Virus record (IMG/VR): IMGVR_UViG_3300008266_000267
Location: 1 to 32,957 of that record
Length of the DNA stretch: 32,957 nt
Strand: one strand, 5' to 3'
Origin: a virus
Shown: positions 20,399 through 28,743 of the stretch, piece by piece
How the letters are laid out: every line of letters starts with the position of its first letter
How positions within the stretch are numbered: position 1 is the first letter of the stretch
Translations under genes and position numbers: made by a program
The notes under the pieces: model-generated
What the model was told of the DNA's origin: nothing
What the model saw: the letters and a program-made list of their open reading frames with translations, nothing else
Databases searched by the model: none

Positions 20399-20739
20399 AA
20401 ACTGAACATGAAGAACAACGAGAACTGGTGCAATGGTTTCGCCAGACCTATCCGGCAACGCTTATATTTGCCATCCCCAACGGCGGGGCTAGGTCACCAG
20501 CCACCGCTGGACGTCTCAAGGCTGAAGGCGTTGTGAAGGGCGTGCCTGACTTGTTTATACCAGCGTGGGAAACGTGGATTGAGATGAAGCGCACCAAGGG
20601 CGGCAGTCTTAGCCCAGAGCAGAACCTGATGCATTTGCACTTGCGAGGTCTGTTTTACAAAGTGCTGGTGGCAAAAGGATTTGAAGATGCAAAACAACAA
20701 ATTGAGGAACTGAGAAATGAAGTGGATGAAGTGGCATAA
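20395..20739 (+). CDS. VRR-NUC domain nuclease
   Basis: This is a 114-residue stand-alone nuclease of the VRR-NUC family (PD-(D/E)XK fold). The N-terminal EHEEQRELVQWFR provides the first acidic helix. IPNGGARSPATAGRLKAEGV then KGVPDLFIP carries the conserved Asp, and WIEMKRTKGGSLSPEQ the E-x-K pair. Phage VRR-NUC proteins act on branched or flapped DNA and can replace Holliday junction resolvases. It begins in the stop of the DpdA-like gene (ATGA) and overlaps the next gene by 23 bases. Family assignment is firm; substrate is not. Confidence 0.9.
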   Translation: MKTEHEEQRELVQWFRQTYPATLIFAIPNGGARSPATAGRLKAEGVVKGVPDLFIPAWETWIEMKRTKGGSLSPEQNLMHLHLRGLFYKVLVAKGFEDAKQQIEELRNEVDEVA

Positions 20740-20953
20740 GGGCGAACCCCCAGAGGCAGGCTGGTATCCGGCAATGAGAATTAGAGAACGGGGCGGCTGG
20801 AACAACGGTTGGAGATGGTGGGACGGCGAGCGATGGAGCTGGCCTGCGTTTCCCCATGAGTCGGCTCAGAAGGCAGGCAAGTGGGCAGCGCAGAAGGAGC
20901 CTGCTGGGCATACCCCAGAGATTATGTGGGGAACGCCGCAAGTGATCAATTGA
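20717..20953 (+). CDS. Tryptophan-rich hypothetical protein
   Basis: This is a 78-residue protein with nine or more tryptophans (MKWMKWHKGEPPEAGWYPAM, WNNGWRWWDGERWSWPAF). The EPPEAGWY start recalls DUF551-like phage proteins, which have no known function. AGGA lies about eight bases before the ATG, inside the end of the nuclease gene. The overlap of 23 bases suggests coupled translation. No membrane helix or metal-binding cluster is seen. Confidence 0.72.
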   Translation: MKWMKWHKGEPPEAGWYPAMRIRERGGWNNGWRWWDGERWSWPAFPHESAQKAGKWAAQKEPAGHTPEIMWGTPQVIN

Positions 20954-20974
20954 GTAAGTTTAGGAGAATTATCA

Positions 20975-21136
20975 ATGAGCGATAAATACCACCGCACAAT
21001 GCAGTCAGCATTTGGCCCCTACACATCCAACCAGATTGACGAAGACCCAGACCCTGCTGAGTCGTGGACATTTTGGCTTGCTATTGGCGTCACGATCTTG
21101 CTTGCCATCCTGATCATAGGGTTGCTGATATGCTGA
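20975..21136 (+). CDS. 53-residue single-pass membrane protein
   Basis: MSDKYHRTMQSAFGPYTSNQ opens a polar, acidic N-terminus. A single membrane helix follows at about residues 33-52 (FWLAIGVTILLAILIIGL). Similar small proteins with the AFGPYTS motif occur in other phages and prophages without assigned function. It has a clear AGGAG site eight bases before the ATG. The next gene starts seven bases before its stop. Confidence 0.72.
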   Translation: MSDKYHRTMQSAFGPYTSNQIDEDPDPAESWTFWLAIGVTILLAILIIGLLIC

Positions 21137-21321
21137 TCTTCCGCAGAGCCATGCTGGTGGCTATGATGACCGAAGACGCGTTGCCAGAAAAGGCAGAAGG
21201 CATTGTGCTGGGTTCTTTGGCCGCGATTGGCTACACCATCCCTACGCCCCTTCCTGTGCCCATTCTTCAAGACGTCGTTGGCCTGACCCTGTACATCCGC
21301 AACTATGCAAAACCAATTTGA
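21130..21321 (+). CDS. Small hypothetical protein
   Basis: This is a 63-residue protein from the ATG at 21130 (MLIFRRAMLVAMMTEDALPE). An earlier GTG at 21064 in the same frame lies wholly within the preceding gene. The composition is moderately hydrophobic (EGIVLGSLAAIGYTIPTPLP). No family is recognised. It is tightly packed, overlapping both neighbours (7 and 17 bases). Confidence 0.6.
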   Translation: MLIFRRAMLVAMMTEDALPEKAEGIVLGSLAAIGYTIPTPLPVPILQDVVGLTLYIRNYAKPI

Positions 21322-21457
21322 AGATTGGCAGCGCGAATCGCTGATCCAGTTTGCCCAAGAGGCCCACGAGAAGATCAAGGAGCAGCAGGCCGAGATCGAA
21401 GCGTTGCGCTCAGACTTAAAGATGTTGCTGAAGGTGTGGCGTGATCAAATGTCCTGA
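21305..21457 (+). CDS. 50-residue coiled-coil protein
   Basis: This short frame starts MQNQFEDWQRESLIQFAQEA and continues HEKIKEQQAEIEALRSDLKM. It is almost entirely one amphipathic helix with heptad spacing (I, L, L, L). No convincing ribosome site precedes the ATG; it overlaps the upstream gene by 17 bases and the downstream one by 17. The regular charge pattern and the packing support a real gene, but certainty is limited. Confidence 0.55.
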   Translation: MQNQFEDWQRESLIQFAQEAHEKIKEQQAEIEALRSDLKMLLKVWRDQMS

Positions 21458-21623
21458 GTGCGGCAGGCACGCCAAAGTCAAGGAGTCTCGCCCCCGGCTG
21501 GATGGACGCTACCGGCGGTTCGAGTGCCAGAGTGGACATCGATGGAGCGTTGTGGAACGCAAATCAGAAACTGACCCTGCTCCTGACAGTACCAAAGATC
21601 GTCCTCCTCCTCAAGAGGAGTAG
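21441..21623 (+). CDS. Zinc-ribbon protein
   Basis: This is a 60-residue protein from a GTG start at 21441. MIKCPECGRHAKVKESRPRL then RRFECQSGHRWSVVE forms a zinc ribbon with C4, C7, C29 and H33. It resembles the N-terminal finger of NrdR and Ogr/Delta-type phage activators. The C-terminal third is proline-rich and acidic. It is the last gene of the plus-strand unit and converges on the endolysin 24 bases away. A transcription-related role is possible by analogy only. Confidence 0.65.
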   Translation: MIKCPECGRHAKVKESRPRLDGRYRRFECQSGHRWSVVERKSETDPAPDSTKDRPPPQEE

Positions 21624-21647
21624 CGCAGCCGGCCAGCAGCAGCAGAA

Positions 21648-22163
21648 TCAGCCGACACACATCTTCAGCGCGGTGGCTCGGACTTCTTCAACCCTGCGCT
21701 CCCAGCCTTTGCCAAACGTCGGCCAGGTAGAAAGTCTTTGAAGAAACGCAAGCCGATTGGCTGAGTACTTGTCAATCAACATCTGGGGGTTGGTCAGCAG
21801 CACCAGCTTGAGGGTTTGCTCACCGATAGCACCGTCTGCAACGGCTGCAACGGTTGTCTGGAGCCACTTAGCAGCGCGGCTTGCTCCGCTGTTAACGGCA
21901 GCATCAAAGACAAGGTAGTCCACGCCAGACGGAAGTTTGTCGGCCTTGACGCGATCCCAGTACATCTCGCGGTACAGCGGCGCGACCTTGGCCGGCGTGA
22001 GTGCCTTCATGTTTTCTTCGCTGACCGTGCGGTCAATCCAGTCTTCCCAGACCTCTTGCGTTACGCCGAGATTGGTAACGCCGCCTGGGTCGGACGGGTG
22101 GTTTACAAAACCGCCTTCGTGCTTGAGGAGGTGTGCCAGACAAGCATCAAAGTTTTCGCGCAT
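21648..22163 (-). CDS. Endolysin, GH108 (N-acetylmuramidase) with PG_binding_3
   Basis: This is a 171-residue protein. HLLKHEGGFVNHPSDPGGVT near the N-terminus contains the catalytic Glu (E16) of glycosyl hydrolase family 108. REMYWDRVKADKLP and DYLVFDAAVNSGASRAAKWL complete the family pattern, and DGAIGEQTLKL begins the PG_binding_3 part. I took the ATG at 22163, which has AAGGA close upstream; a longer frame extends into the holin gene. There is no signal peptide, so release depends on the holin. It is the last gene of the minus-strand unit and degrades the host wall at lysis. Confidence 0.92.
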   Translation of the reverse strand: MRENFDACLAHLLKHEGGFVNHPSDPGGVTNLGVTQEVWEDWIDRTVSEENMKALTPAKVAPLYREMYWDRVKADKLPSGVDYLVFDAAVNSGASRAAKWLQTTVAAVADGAIGEQTLKLVLLTNPQMLIDKYSANRLAFLQRLSTWPTFGKGWERRVEEVRATALKMCVG

Positions 22164-22629
22164 CTTTTTCCTTTGAGCCAATCGAAGAACCAAACCAAAA
22201 GTTCAGCATGGTGGCGATCACCGTGCCTAAAAGGAATCCGAGTATGGTGTCGGCAAACCTAACGTTTGACTCTGGGATTATGCTGAACGTAATGAAGCCA
22301 ATGTAGACGGCAGCGCAGAGTGACCAGAACCCCGTCAGGTACATCGTAAAGCGTTTGCTGAACACGTCTGACTGGGCCAGCGCAGCAACTTGCATGGCCC
22401 GAGCGTTTTCGGTGTTCGCGTGCTGAACCCTGATCGTTTCTAGGTCAATCTGCGCCAGTTTCAGTGCGGCGTCTGGATCAGCCGCAACAGCCTGGGTCAC
22501 CGCCTCAACGGTATCTGCTACTCCCAGGTGCCGAGCAATAGCAGACACAGCAGCACTCCCGGCAGGGCCAGCAACAATGCTTGCCAAAGCAGGGGCAATG
22601 TTTCCCAAAAGTCGAAGAAGTTCATTCAC
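22147..22629 (-). CDS. Holin, GTA 3-TM type
   Basis: This is a 160-residue protein. The first 35 residues are weakly hydrophobic (LGNIAPALASIVAGPAGSAA). A long helical linker follows (KLAQIDLETIRVQHANTENA). Two strong membrane segments follow, MYLTGFWSLCAAVYIGFITF and FADTILGFLLGTVIATMLNF. This matches the holin of 3TMs family (PF11351) that releases gene transfer agents and many phages. It ends 17 bases inside the endolysin gene and is coupled to the upstream gene by ATGA. It should permeabilise the inner membrane for endolysin exit. Confidence 0.85.
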   Translation of the reverse strand: MNELLRLLGNIAPALASIVAGPAGSAAVSAIARHLGVADTVEAVTQAVAADPDAALKLAQIDLETIRVQHANTENARAMQVAALAQSDVFSKRFTMYLTGFWSLCAAVYIGFITFSIIPESNVRFADTILGFLLGTVIATMLNFWFGSSIGSKEKDARKL

Positions 22630-22859
22630 TTGTCTGCCTTCCCATCCAGGCGATCAAATATCTTGTTGAGCATTTCTTTGATTTCGTAGATGTCTCGACG
22701 GTAGTCTTCTTTCATGACATATGACCGAGGCATCTCTTCGCGCAGTTTAGATAAATCGGCTTTCAATTCTTTGACTGCCGTCCACATTTCTCTGGCAAAC
22801 CAACCGAGCACGCCCGAGGCTGCAGCAAACGCGAAATTGAGCAGATCTTGTGAGTCCAT
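22626..22859 (-). CDS. Membrane-anchored coiled-coil protein of the lysis cassette
   Basis: This is a 77-residue protein. One membrane helix at residues 6-22 (LLNFAFAAASGVLGWFA) is followed by a charged amphipathic helix to the end (TAVKELKADLSKLREE and IYEIKEMLNKIFDRLDGK). This topology resembles XhlA-type accessory proteins and i-spanins. I see no partner lipoprotein, so spanin identity is unproven. The stop overlaps the holin start (ATGA). The gene probably aids lysis. Confidence 0.72.
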   Translation of the reverse strand: MDSQDLLNFAFAAASGVLGWFAREMWTAVKELKADLSKLREEMPRSYVMKEDYRRDIYEIKEMLNKIFDRLDGKADK

Positions 22860-22865
22860 GGCCGA

Positions 22866-23222
22866 TTACAAGCCCTGACCAGGCGTGATGTATACGGTGG
22901 AGGCAGCTGCTGCCAAGCCGCTGAAATACGTGCCCTGATTGAATCGCAGGATGGCGACTGAACTCGGGAGCAAGACAACGGCTGGCGATGGATCGCCAGC
23001 AATAGGAGCGACTGCATTGGCTGTTGCCTCTGCTGCGGTTGCGCCAGTGCCGATGAATACGGTGTTGGCCGTCGATGCATTGGTAATGCGGTACTGACCC
23101 GCATTCGCGGGGTCGAATTTCGCATAGACAGGGGCTTGGATGCCAGCCGGCGCTGTCGCATCAGCGGCAACAACGATGGTTTCGCCCAGAGGCGAGAAGG
23201 CGATTTGCGAATTGTTGCTCAT
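22866..23222 (-). CDS. Small probable virion protein
   Basis: This is a 118-residue protein from the ATG at 23222, which overlaps the upstream stop (ATGA); the frame also extends 17 codons upstream. MSNNSQIAFSPLGETIVVAA, then YRITNASTANTVFIGTGATA, looks like a compact beta-sandwich rich in Ala and Thr, similar to small head or tail decoration proteins. There is no membrane segment. It lies among lysis genes, an unusual place for a structural protein. The call rests on composition only. Confidence 0.6.
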   Translation of the reverse strand: MSNNSQIAFSPLGETIVVAADATAPAGIQAPVYAKFDPANAGQYRITNASTANTVFIGTGATAAEATANAVAPIAGDPSPAVVLLPSSVAILRFNQGTYFSGLAAAASTVYITPGQGL

Positions 23223-23500
23223 AGCATTGCTCCAATAATCGTCACTGCCGTGATTGGCAGTGCGAGGTTCCAAAAGAAATTATGCGCGTTCCAGACCTTT
23301 GGGTCTAGCGCGTTCCACCAGCGCAAGTTCTCGCGCTTGCCGTCGCCAAACTGAGCGATCCAGCGGTACTCAGCCTGGGCCTGCTCGCGCCCAATCCACA
23401 ACGCAGCGCAGACTGCAGCGCCTGCCCACCAGTTGCCGGTGGTGAGGCCGATGACTGCTTGGAGGCAGAGGCTGATGAGGAGGTGTTCAAGGTTGTTCAT
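23219..23500 (-). CDS. Two-TM small membrane protein after tailspike
   Basis: This is a 93-residue protein. Hydrophobic segments lie at about 7-37 (LLISLCLQAVIGLTTGNWWA, VCAALWIG) and 74-93 (FFWNLALPITAVTIIGAML). Between them is a polar loop, REQAQAEYRWIAQFGDGKRE. Related small proteins occur in lysis regions of podoviruses and prophages. It could be a second holin or an antiholin. The ATG at 23500 overlaps the tailspike stop (ATGA), and its stop overlaps the next start. Confidence 0.7.
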   Translation of the reverse strand: MNNLEHLLISLCLQAVIGLTTGNWWAGAAVCAALWIGREQAQAEYRWIAQFGDGKRENLRWWNALDPKVWNAHNFFWNLALPITAVTIIGAML

Positions 23501-25275
23501 CAGATGACAAACCAATTTGTGCCGTCAGAAATTACTCTAAAAACAGCATACGCCGCTGCGGATGAAACGGACGCAGCGCCATCAATGGTTTTTGTACTTG
23601 CAGCTTGAGGAATTACCGTTAGCGTATTGACTGCCCCGCCATCTGTCTTTTTAACCGTGTAAATTCTTCCTGCAATGCAATCTGCATCTTGTAGCGTCAG
23701 TTGCCTATTCCCACCAGAACAATTTATTAAAAATGCAGTCCTAAACGCGCCACTAGTTGCATTTGATGAAGTGACGGTAGTTCCATATTGCATTGACCCG
23801 TTGGTAAGTTTTGGCACATAAATAGTACCATCGCCCAACTGTTCTTCAATAATGCCGTATGTCGTTGCAGAGTTAAATACAACATTTGTAAATGTTCCTG
23901 CAAGAGCATTTCCAAGAACAACTAGTTTTGTGACGTTTGCGCTGTTTGCGTAAATAAAATAGTTGTAAAACGAGTCGCGGCATACGTTGCCAATTACATT
24001 AAGAGAAGACGCCCTATCGCATTTGATCGCGGTGTACACATCCAAGTCTGGCGAACTTCCGTGGGTGAAGAAGTTCCCTTGAATGTCAAAGGCGTATGTT
24101 CTAGCGGCTGTTGGGCCATCCTCAATGTTGATGTCTGCATAGGTGTACGTTGCAGCAACTGCTTCTCTATAATTGGCCTCAAAGAAATTGCTAATGATTG
24201 ATGCGCTAGAGCAGTCGTACAACCAGATGCCATTACGCCAGCAAATTTGGATTGCGTTACCTTGAATCAAGGCAGTTAAAGTTTCATCCCCAGCGTTAGT
24301 TCCGTTCAAATAAATGCCGTGTTGTTCAGACCAATCCAAACGGTTGCCGCTGATTGTCGAACCAACCGCATTATCAGAATGAATGTGATATAACAAAGCG
24401 TAGATCATGTAGCATTTGTTAATCTCAAATGCGTAACTGTTTTCGGTTTGGACACTTGTGCTGCATTGCGTGATAAAACAATTTTCAATCGCACATTCAC
24501 GGATGCAGTTTTCTGCATAAATGCCGATGGTGGTGGTCGTTGTCCACAACCCATAGCTGAGCGTGCCAGACCTGTTCCCAATAATCCCCAAATTGCACAC
24601 GCGAATTTGCGAGTATTCTCTAGAAAAACCACCCATGTTTATGGCGTTTCCTGTGTGCGTGGGCTTGATGATTGATGTGCTTTGGCTTGCGCCGTAAAAC
24701 GTAGTGCCTTCCCCAACAACAAGGGCGGCGCTTGTTCTGTATAAGCCAGAAGGCAAATACACCGCAGCGGTGACCACATCGACTTTTGTAGGGATGATGT
24801 TTTGCACAACCGTGGCGGCGTAATTCAGCGCAGCTTGAATAGCAGCCGTGTCGTCAGTCACCCCGTCGCCTACAGCCCCAAAGTCCTTCACGCTCACCGA
24901 CTCGCGCAGCTTAGCCTGTACGGTGGTGACGACAGCGCCTGCGCCTGCTGGGTCATAAACCACGCCAGCAGCATTTAGGTAATTTCCCTCTGGGAAGTTG
25001 TAGACCATTGATCCCTTGCTATCCTGCACCAAGATGCTGAAGTCAATGCCGTCAACGTAGACCTGAGCTGGCGTTCCTGCGCGTGAAATGTAGCCATTGA
25101 GCGTGCGCAACGGTTGCGCGGCAACGATGGTCAGTGCGTCGTCGTAGTAGGCCGCGACAGGGTTGGTCTGTGGGTTCAGGTTCGGCTCGCCGATCCAGAC
25201 GTAGCCGTTCTCCAGTGGCTGCCCATCGCGGTCTTGGAAGACTGGGAACGGGACTTGGATAGAGAGTGCGGACAT
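23500..25275 (-). CDS. Tailspike with P22-type head-binding domain and beta-helix
   Basis: This is a 591-residue protein. Residues 1 to about 115 (VPFPVFQDRDGQPLENGYVW, QPLRTLNGYISRAGTPA, VYVDGIDFSILVQDSKGSMV) match the P22 tailspike head-binding fold that attaches to the portal-tail hub. SVKDFGAVGDGVTDDTAAIQ at 128-147 begins a pectate-lyase-like right-handed beta-helix. The body to about 460 is a run of short Asn/Gly-turn coils. The C-terminal 130 residues form a separate beta domain. Such spikes bind, and often cleave, host surface polysaccharide. I cannot identify the catalytic residues or the sugar. The start has AGGAG eight bases upstream. Confidence 0.92.
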   Translation of the reverse strand: MSALSIQVPFPVFQDRDGQPLENGYVWIGEPNLNPQTNPVAAYYDDALTIVAAQPLRTLNGYISRAGTPAQVYVDGIDFSILVQDSKGSMVYNFPEGNYLNAAGVVYDPAGAGAVVTTVQAKLRESVSVKDFGAVGDGVTDDTAAIQAALNYAATVVQNIIPTKVDVVTAAVYLPSGLYRTSAALVVGEGTTFYGASQSTSIIKPTHTGNAINMGGFSREYSQIRVCNLGIIGNRSGTLSYGLWTTTTTIGIYAENCIRECAIENCFITQCSTSVQTENSYAFEINKCYMIYALLYHIHSDNAVGSTISGNRLDWSEQHGIYLNGTNAGDETLTALIQGNAIQICWRNGIWLYDCSSASIISNFFEANYREAVAATYTYADINIEDGPTAARTYAFDIQGNFFTHGSSPDLDVYTAIKCDRASSLNVIGNVCRDSFYNYFIYANSANVTKLVVLGNALAGTFTNVVFNSATTYGIIEEQLGDGTIYVPKLTNGSMQYGTTVTSSNATSGAFRTAFLINCSGGNRQLTLQDADCIAGRIYTVKKTDGGAVNTLTVIPQAASTKTIDGAASVSSAAAYAVFRVISDGTNWFVI

Positions 25276-25305
25276 TACTGGTTCTCCTGAATGATAGATT
25301 GTCGG

Positions 25306-27231
25306 TCAAGGCTGCACGGGCGGCAATGCGTTGAGGGCTTCATTGATTTTTGCTCTGGTGCGTCCTTCCCGACGCATCTTGATGATCTGACGCAGACCAG
25401 AAGCAACCGGCAAAGGCAGCCCCGTGAGAGCCCCGGTAGCGCCAGCTTCTGCGATGGCTGCCATGAGCGTGCCTGCAGTGCCCGAGCTGTTGACCAACGT
25501 ACCTGGCGGAACGGTGGTGACGTAACGCACCACGTCATCTAGATCGCGGACGATCTGAGCATTCTGTCTGCCGAGGATAACGTCCAGTCGACCATTGGCA
25601 TCGAGTGCTTGGACGGACTGATGCAGCTTGGCCGGGGAGACCATCGGGCGGTCTTGCGAGTCCATGCCCATGCCCTTAGTCGCCTCGTCGCGCAAGTGGC
25701 GCACAGTGGCTCCTTGCAGCTCTTTGAAGGCCTGCTGTCCGTCATTGCCGCTAGTCATCAAAACACGCTTCAGAAAGGTTATCTCTTCAGGCGCAGCATT
25801 CAAAATTGACTTGCGGAAAACCTGGTCGGCTGCGACCATAGGATCTTCCATGCCTTTGCGATTCTTGATCAGGCGGGCGACGATGGCGCGATTCTCAAAT
25901 TTGCGGGCCTGTTCAATGCGAGTCTGGCGAGCCTTTTTGTAGAGGTCGCCGCCCAGGCCTTCGGTCTCAGCGTCAAAGACCCGACGCAGTGAACCGCCGT
26001 GAAATTGGTCGGCACCTTCAAAGCCTGCGCGTTGGAAAGTCTGACGCAGACTTTCTGCCTGCTTGAGCGTGATGGGCTGTACGACCAGGTTGCCAGACTC
26101 GTCTGGGATGGCAGCACCAATGGCCAATGCTTTTGCCCGTGCTGCTCTGAGTACCGGTGCCAGATCGCCTTCTGGGATGTTCTCATTGATATAGTTCACC
26201 ACAGAGCTGAGCGTGACATTCTCTTCTAGCTCGCCTTTGTTTTCGGCTGCTTTGTAGGCTGCACGGGTTCTGTTCTTGGCTGCCGTGAGCCCTTCTGTCA
26301 GCGACTTGACGACTGCGCCACCAGTCGCGGAAAGATCCGCCAGTTGTGCGTCGGTCATATCCACCAATGCGTCGAAGTTCTGCAGGGCCTGAAGATTGTT
26401 CTCTTCTGCCCGCTGACGCAGTGGCCCGCCGAGATCGCTCTTGATCTGCTCTTTCTCGAAGGCCAGTTGCTGAGCATCCCGAGTGGCCGCTCCTCTCGTT
26501 AGCGTGACCGGCACTGGCAAGCCCTCGGCCGTGGTGGTGCGCTGCAATGCCTCTGGGGTGGCGGCCGCGCCTGCGGCTGTGCGGGCTCCGGTGGCCGTCA
26601 CTGGTGCGGCTGGGGCCTCCATACCCAAAGTCTCGCGCACGGCCGTCGTGGCCGCTTGGACAGGCCTGGCGATGGCTTGGCCTGTTGCCATGGCTGCTTG
26701 CTGTGCAGCTGCTGTGCCACGTTGGGCCGTGGCTTGCACGATCGGAGTGGCAGTGCGTGCCGCTTGCAGAGCCATGCCTGGCGATGCGATCACCGGCAGG
26801 ACTGGTGGCAGGACGTTGGACAATACCTGTCCGACTGCCTGCACCTGCTCTTGGCCTGCTTGAGTGCGCGGCTGATAGGTGAGGGCTTGGGCACCTTTAG
26901 CTGCTGCCTGTTCAACAGCATTGGCTGCTTCTGGCGTACCGAATTGACCAGACAAGATCTGTTGAGCTAAACCCACTCCGGTGCCAGCGATCGTTCCAAG
27001 CGTCCCGCCGATGGCACCCGTTCCCAGCGTCAAGGCAGTTTCGCCCGCGCCTATGAGCTGCTGTCCGATGCTCGGCTCTTGCGGCGGCCGCACAATTTGC
27101 TGCTGCGTGACTGCCGTGGTTTCCTCTGACTTGGCGAGCTGGTACGCCTGCGCCACAGTGTCGAATTCAGGCGTTCCGCGCTTTGCGGAATTCTGGACAA
27201 TCCAGGCTGCGTATTCGTCGGCCGATGCCAT
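25306..27231 (-). CDS. DNA ejection protein, P22 gp16-like
   Basis: This 641-residue protein compares with 609 in P22. The N-terminus (DEYAAWIVQNSAKRGTPEFD) is followed by a long Gly/Ala stretch with membrane-active character (about 70-105, ALTLGTGAIGGTLGTIAGTG). Then come Ala/Gln/Thr-rich helices and a charged helical C-terminal half. It is the last of three large helical proteins directly before the tailspike, the P22 gp7-gp20-gp16 arrangement. In P22, gp16 enters the host and helps DNA cross the inner membrane. The start abuts the previous stop (TAAATG). The call is by position, size and composition more than by detailed alignment. Confidence 0.75.
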   Translation of the reverse strand: MASADEYAAWIVQNSAKRGTPEFDTVAQAYQLAKSEETTAVTQQQIVRPPQEPSIGQQLIGAGETALTLGTGAIGGTLGTIAGTGVGLAQQILSGQFGTPEAANAVEQAAAKGAQALTYQPRTQAGQEQVQAVGQVLSNVLPPVLPVIASPGMALQAARTATPIVQATAQRGTAAAQQAAMATGQAIARPVQAATTAVRETLGMEAPAAPVTATGARTAAGAAATPEALQRTTTAEGLPVPVTLTRGAATRDAQQLAFEKEQIKSDLGGPLRQRAEENNLQALQNFDALVDMTDAQLADLSATGGAVVKSLTEGLTAAKNRTRAAYKAAENKGELEENVTLSSVVNYINENIPEGDLAPVLRAARAKALAIGAAIPDESGNLVVQPITLKQAESLRQTFQRAGFEGADQFHGGSLRRVFDAETEGLGGDLYKKARQTRIEQARKFENRAIVARLIKNRKGMEDPMVAADQVFRKSILNAAPEEITFLKRVLMTSGNDGQQAFKELQGATVRHLRDEATKGMGMDSQDRPMVSPAKLHQSVQALDANGRLDVILGRQNAQIVRDLDDVVRYVTTVPPGTLVNSSGTAGTLMAAIAEAGATGALTGLPLPVASGLRQIIKMRREGRTRAKINEALNALPPVQP

Positions 27232-28743
27232 TTATTGACCCCTGCTGAGGATGGCGTCTGCCCGTGCGCGAACGTTGTCTAGCGGGGCTGCTGCCGGTGT
27301 CGTCGGGGTGTCTGTCGTCGGAATCCGTGAAACTGACTCTTGACGTCTTTCTTCTGCGATCTGTTCTGGAGATCGGTACTTTTTAGAGACATCGCCGACA
27401 ATGCGCTGAGCAAAGTCGTTGAAGGTCTCGCCAGGCTTGGTGGCGTAATCACCAGCGACAAAAGTGCTCTTGGCACGGGTCAACAAGCCATTATTTTGAG
27501 AAAGCCAATCTGTTTTGGCGTTGTTGATTGAAGAATCAATGTCTTGCAGCTTTGCAGTCCCGCGCAAGAATGATGCAAGTGTTGCAGCATTTGCAGTTTC
27601 GGGCGGTATGCCTTTCAGTGCTAATTCAATGTCTTTGTCCGTCGCAACACCTGGCGGCAATGACTTAATCGCCACTGAGTTTCTAACTCGGGTGTAATCA
27701 TTGCGAATCTGAGTCCACGCATCTTGCTGGCCCAATTGGGTTGCAAACCATTCTGACGCTGAGGTGAGTCTACCCTTACCACCTTGTGCGGCTTCGATGC
27801 GACTAGCAAGATCGAGATATTGTGTTGCCGCTTGCTTTGAAACCGCCGCAGCTGTTGCCGATTCGTTAATGAGTTTTCTGGAGCCCTCTGGAAGATCGGT
27901 AAGGCGTGCTTGAATGCTCGACAATTTTTCAGCGACCGTTGCCTGCGTGGCCTGCACATCCAGATTCAGCTTAGCGGCCCGGTTGCTGATCTCGTTATTT
28001 ATGTTCTTGATCTGTGCGCCGGTCAGGTTCAGGCTGGCTTGTGCCAATGGGCCTGCATATTGAGCGTCGATTTTAGCCTTGCTTGCTTGCGCCTCGAGCA
28101 GTTCCAATCGTGCTGCCTCAGCCTGCTCTGCATTGTTGGCCTGCGCCAGTTTTATGCGGGCATCTGACACTGCTGCTTCAGATTCTGCTTTGGACTTGGT
28201 CTCTACGCTCGGTGCTGTAGCCGCAGTGGTTCTGGCCTTTACTGACTTCTCGAAGCGATCTGGATCAATGGCGGTCAGTGCCAAGTTGACCCCAGACTGA
28301 GCGCCTTTGATGTTGCCGCTTTGCAAGGCGGTCAAGACGTCCTCATAAATCTTGGTCGGCTCACCTGAGTTTTTCTTGGCATCGATGATGATTTGCAGAC
28401 GAGACATTGCGATGTCTGGTGCGCCATTTTCAAGGGCATTAGATATCTCGAAGCCCTGCGTGAACTCTGTGTTTACACGCTCTTCACCGGCCGCTTTACG
28501 CACATCGCCAAAGGCTTCGCGGAACTGCGGATACTTGGCGATCATGCCAGCCCACGCCCTTTGGGAGCCATCGGTCTGAGCCGCTTGCAAGTCGTCGGAG
28601 AATTGCTGCTTGATCTGATCGGCCTGTTGGCGCTTTTGGCGATCTGCCAAGACTTGACCGAACTCGGCAAACTGCTGCCCAAGATTGACTTGGGGAGTCA
28701 TCGCCATGTAATTGGTCGGGGCTTGTAGTGGATTGATGGCCAT
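27232..28743 (-). CDS. DNA ejection protein, P22 gp20-like
   Basis: This 503-residue protein compares with 471 in P22. It is almost wholly helical: FAEFGQVLADRQKRQQADQI near the start, long Ala/Gln/Glu coiled-coil stretches (residues 180-270), and a soluble C-terminus ending in a proline/threonine-rich linker. No membrane segment, cysteine cluster or enzyme motif is visible. In P22 gp20 leaves the virion with the DNA and forms part of the trans-periplasmic conduit. It lies between gp7- and gp16-like genes with 9-base and zero-base gaps. Assignment is from context and composition. Confidence 0.75.
   Translation of the reverse strand: MAINPLQAPTNYMAMTPQVNLGQQFAEFGQVLADRQKRQQADQIKQQFSDDLQAAQTDGSQRAWAGMIAKYPQFREAFGDVRKAAGEERVNTEFTQGFEISNALENGAPDIAMSRLQIIIDAKKNSGEPTKIYEDVLTALQSGNIKGAQSGVNLALTAIDPDRFEKSVKARTTAATAPSVETKSKAESEAAVSDARIKLAQANNAEQAEAARLELLEAQASKAKIDAQYAGPLAQASLNLTGAQIKNINNEISNRAAKLNLDVQATQATVAEKLSSIQARLTDLPEGSRKLINESATAAAVSKQAATQYLDLASRIEAAQGGKGRLTSASEWFATQLGQQDAWTQIRNDYTRVRNSVAIKSLPPGVATDKDIELALKGIPPETANAATLASFLRGTAKLQDIDSSINNAKTDWLSQNNGLLTRAKSTFVAGDYATKPGETFNDFAQRIVGDVSKKYRSPEQIAEERRQESVSRIPTTDTPTTPAAAPLDNVRARADAILSRGQ

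Noticed and set aside
21607-21620. CTCCTCAAGAGGAG palindrome at the convergent gene ends as a two-way terminator
   Set aside because: The stem is only four to five pairs with a tight loop and there is no T-tract on either strand. It is also inside the coding end of the zinc-ribbon gene.
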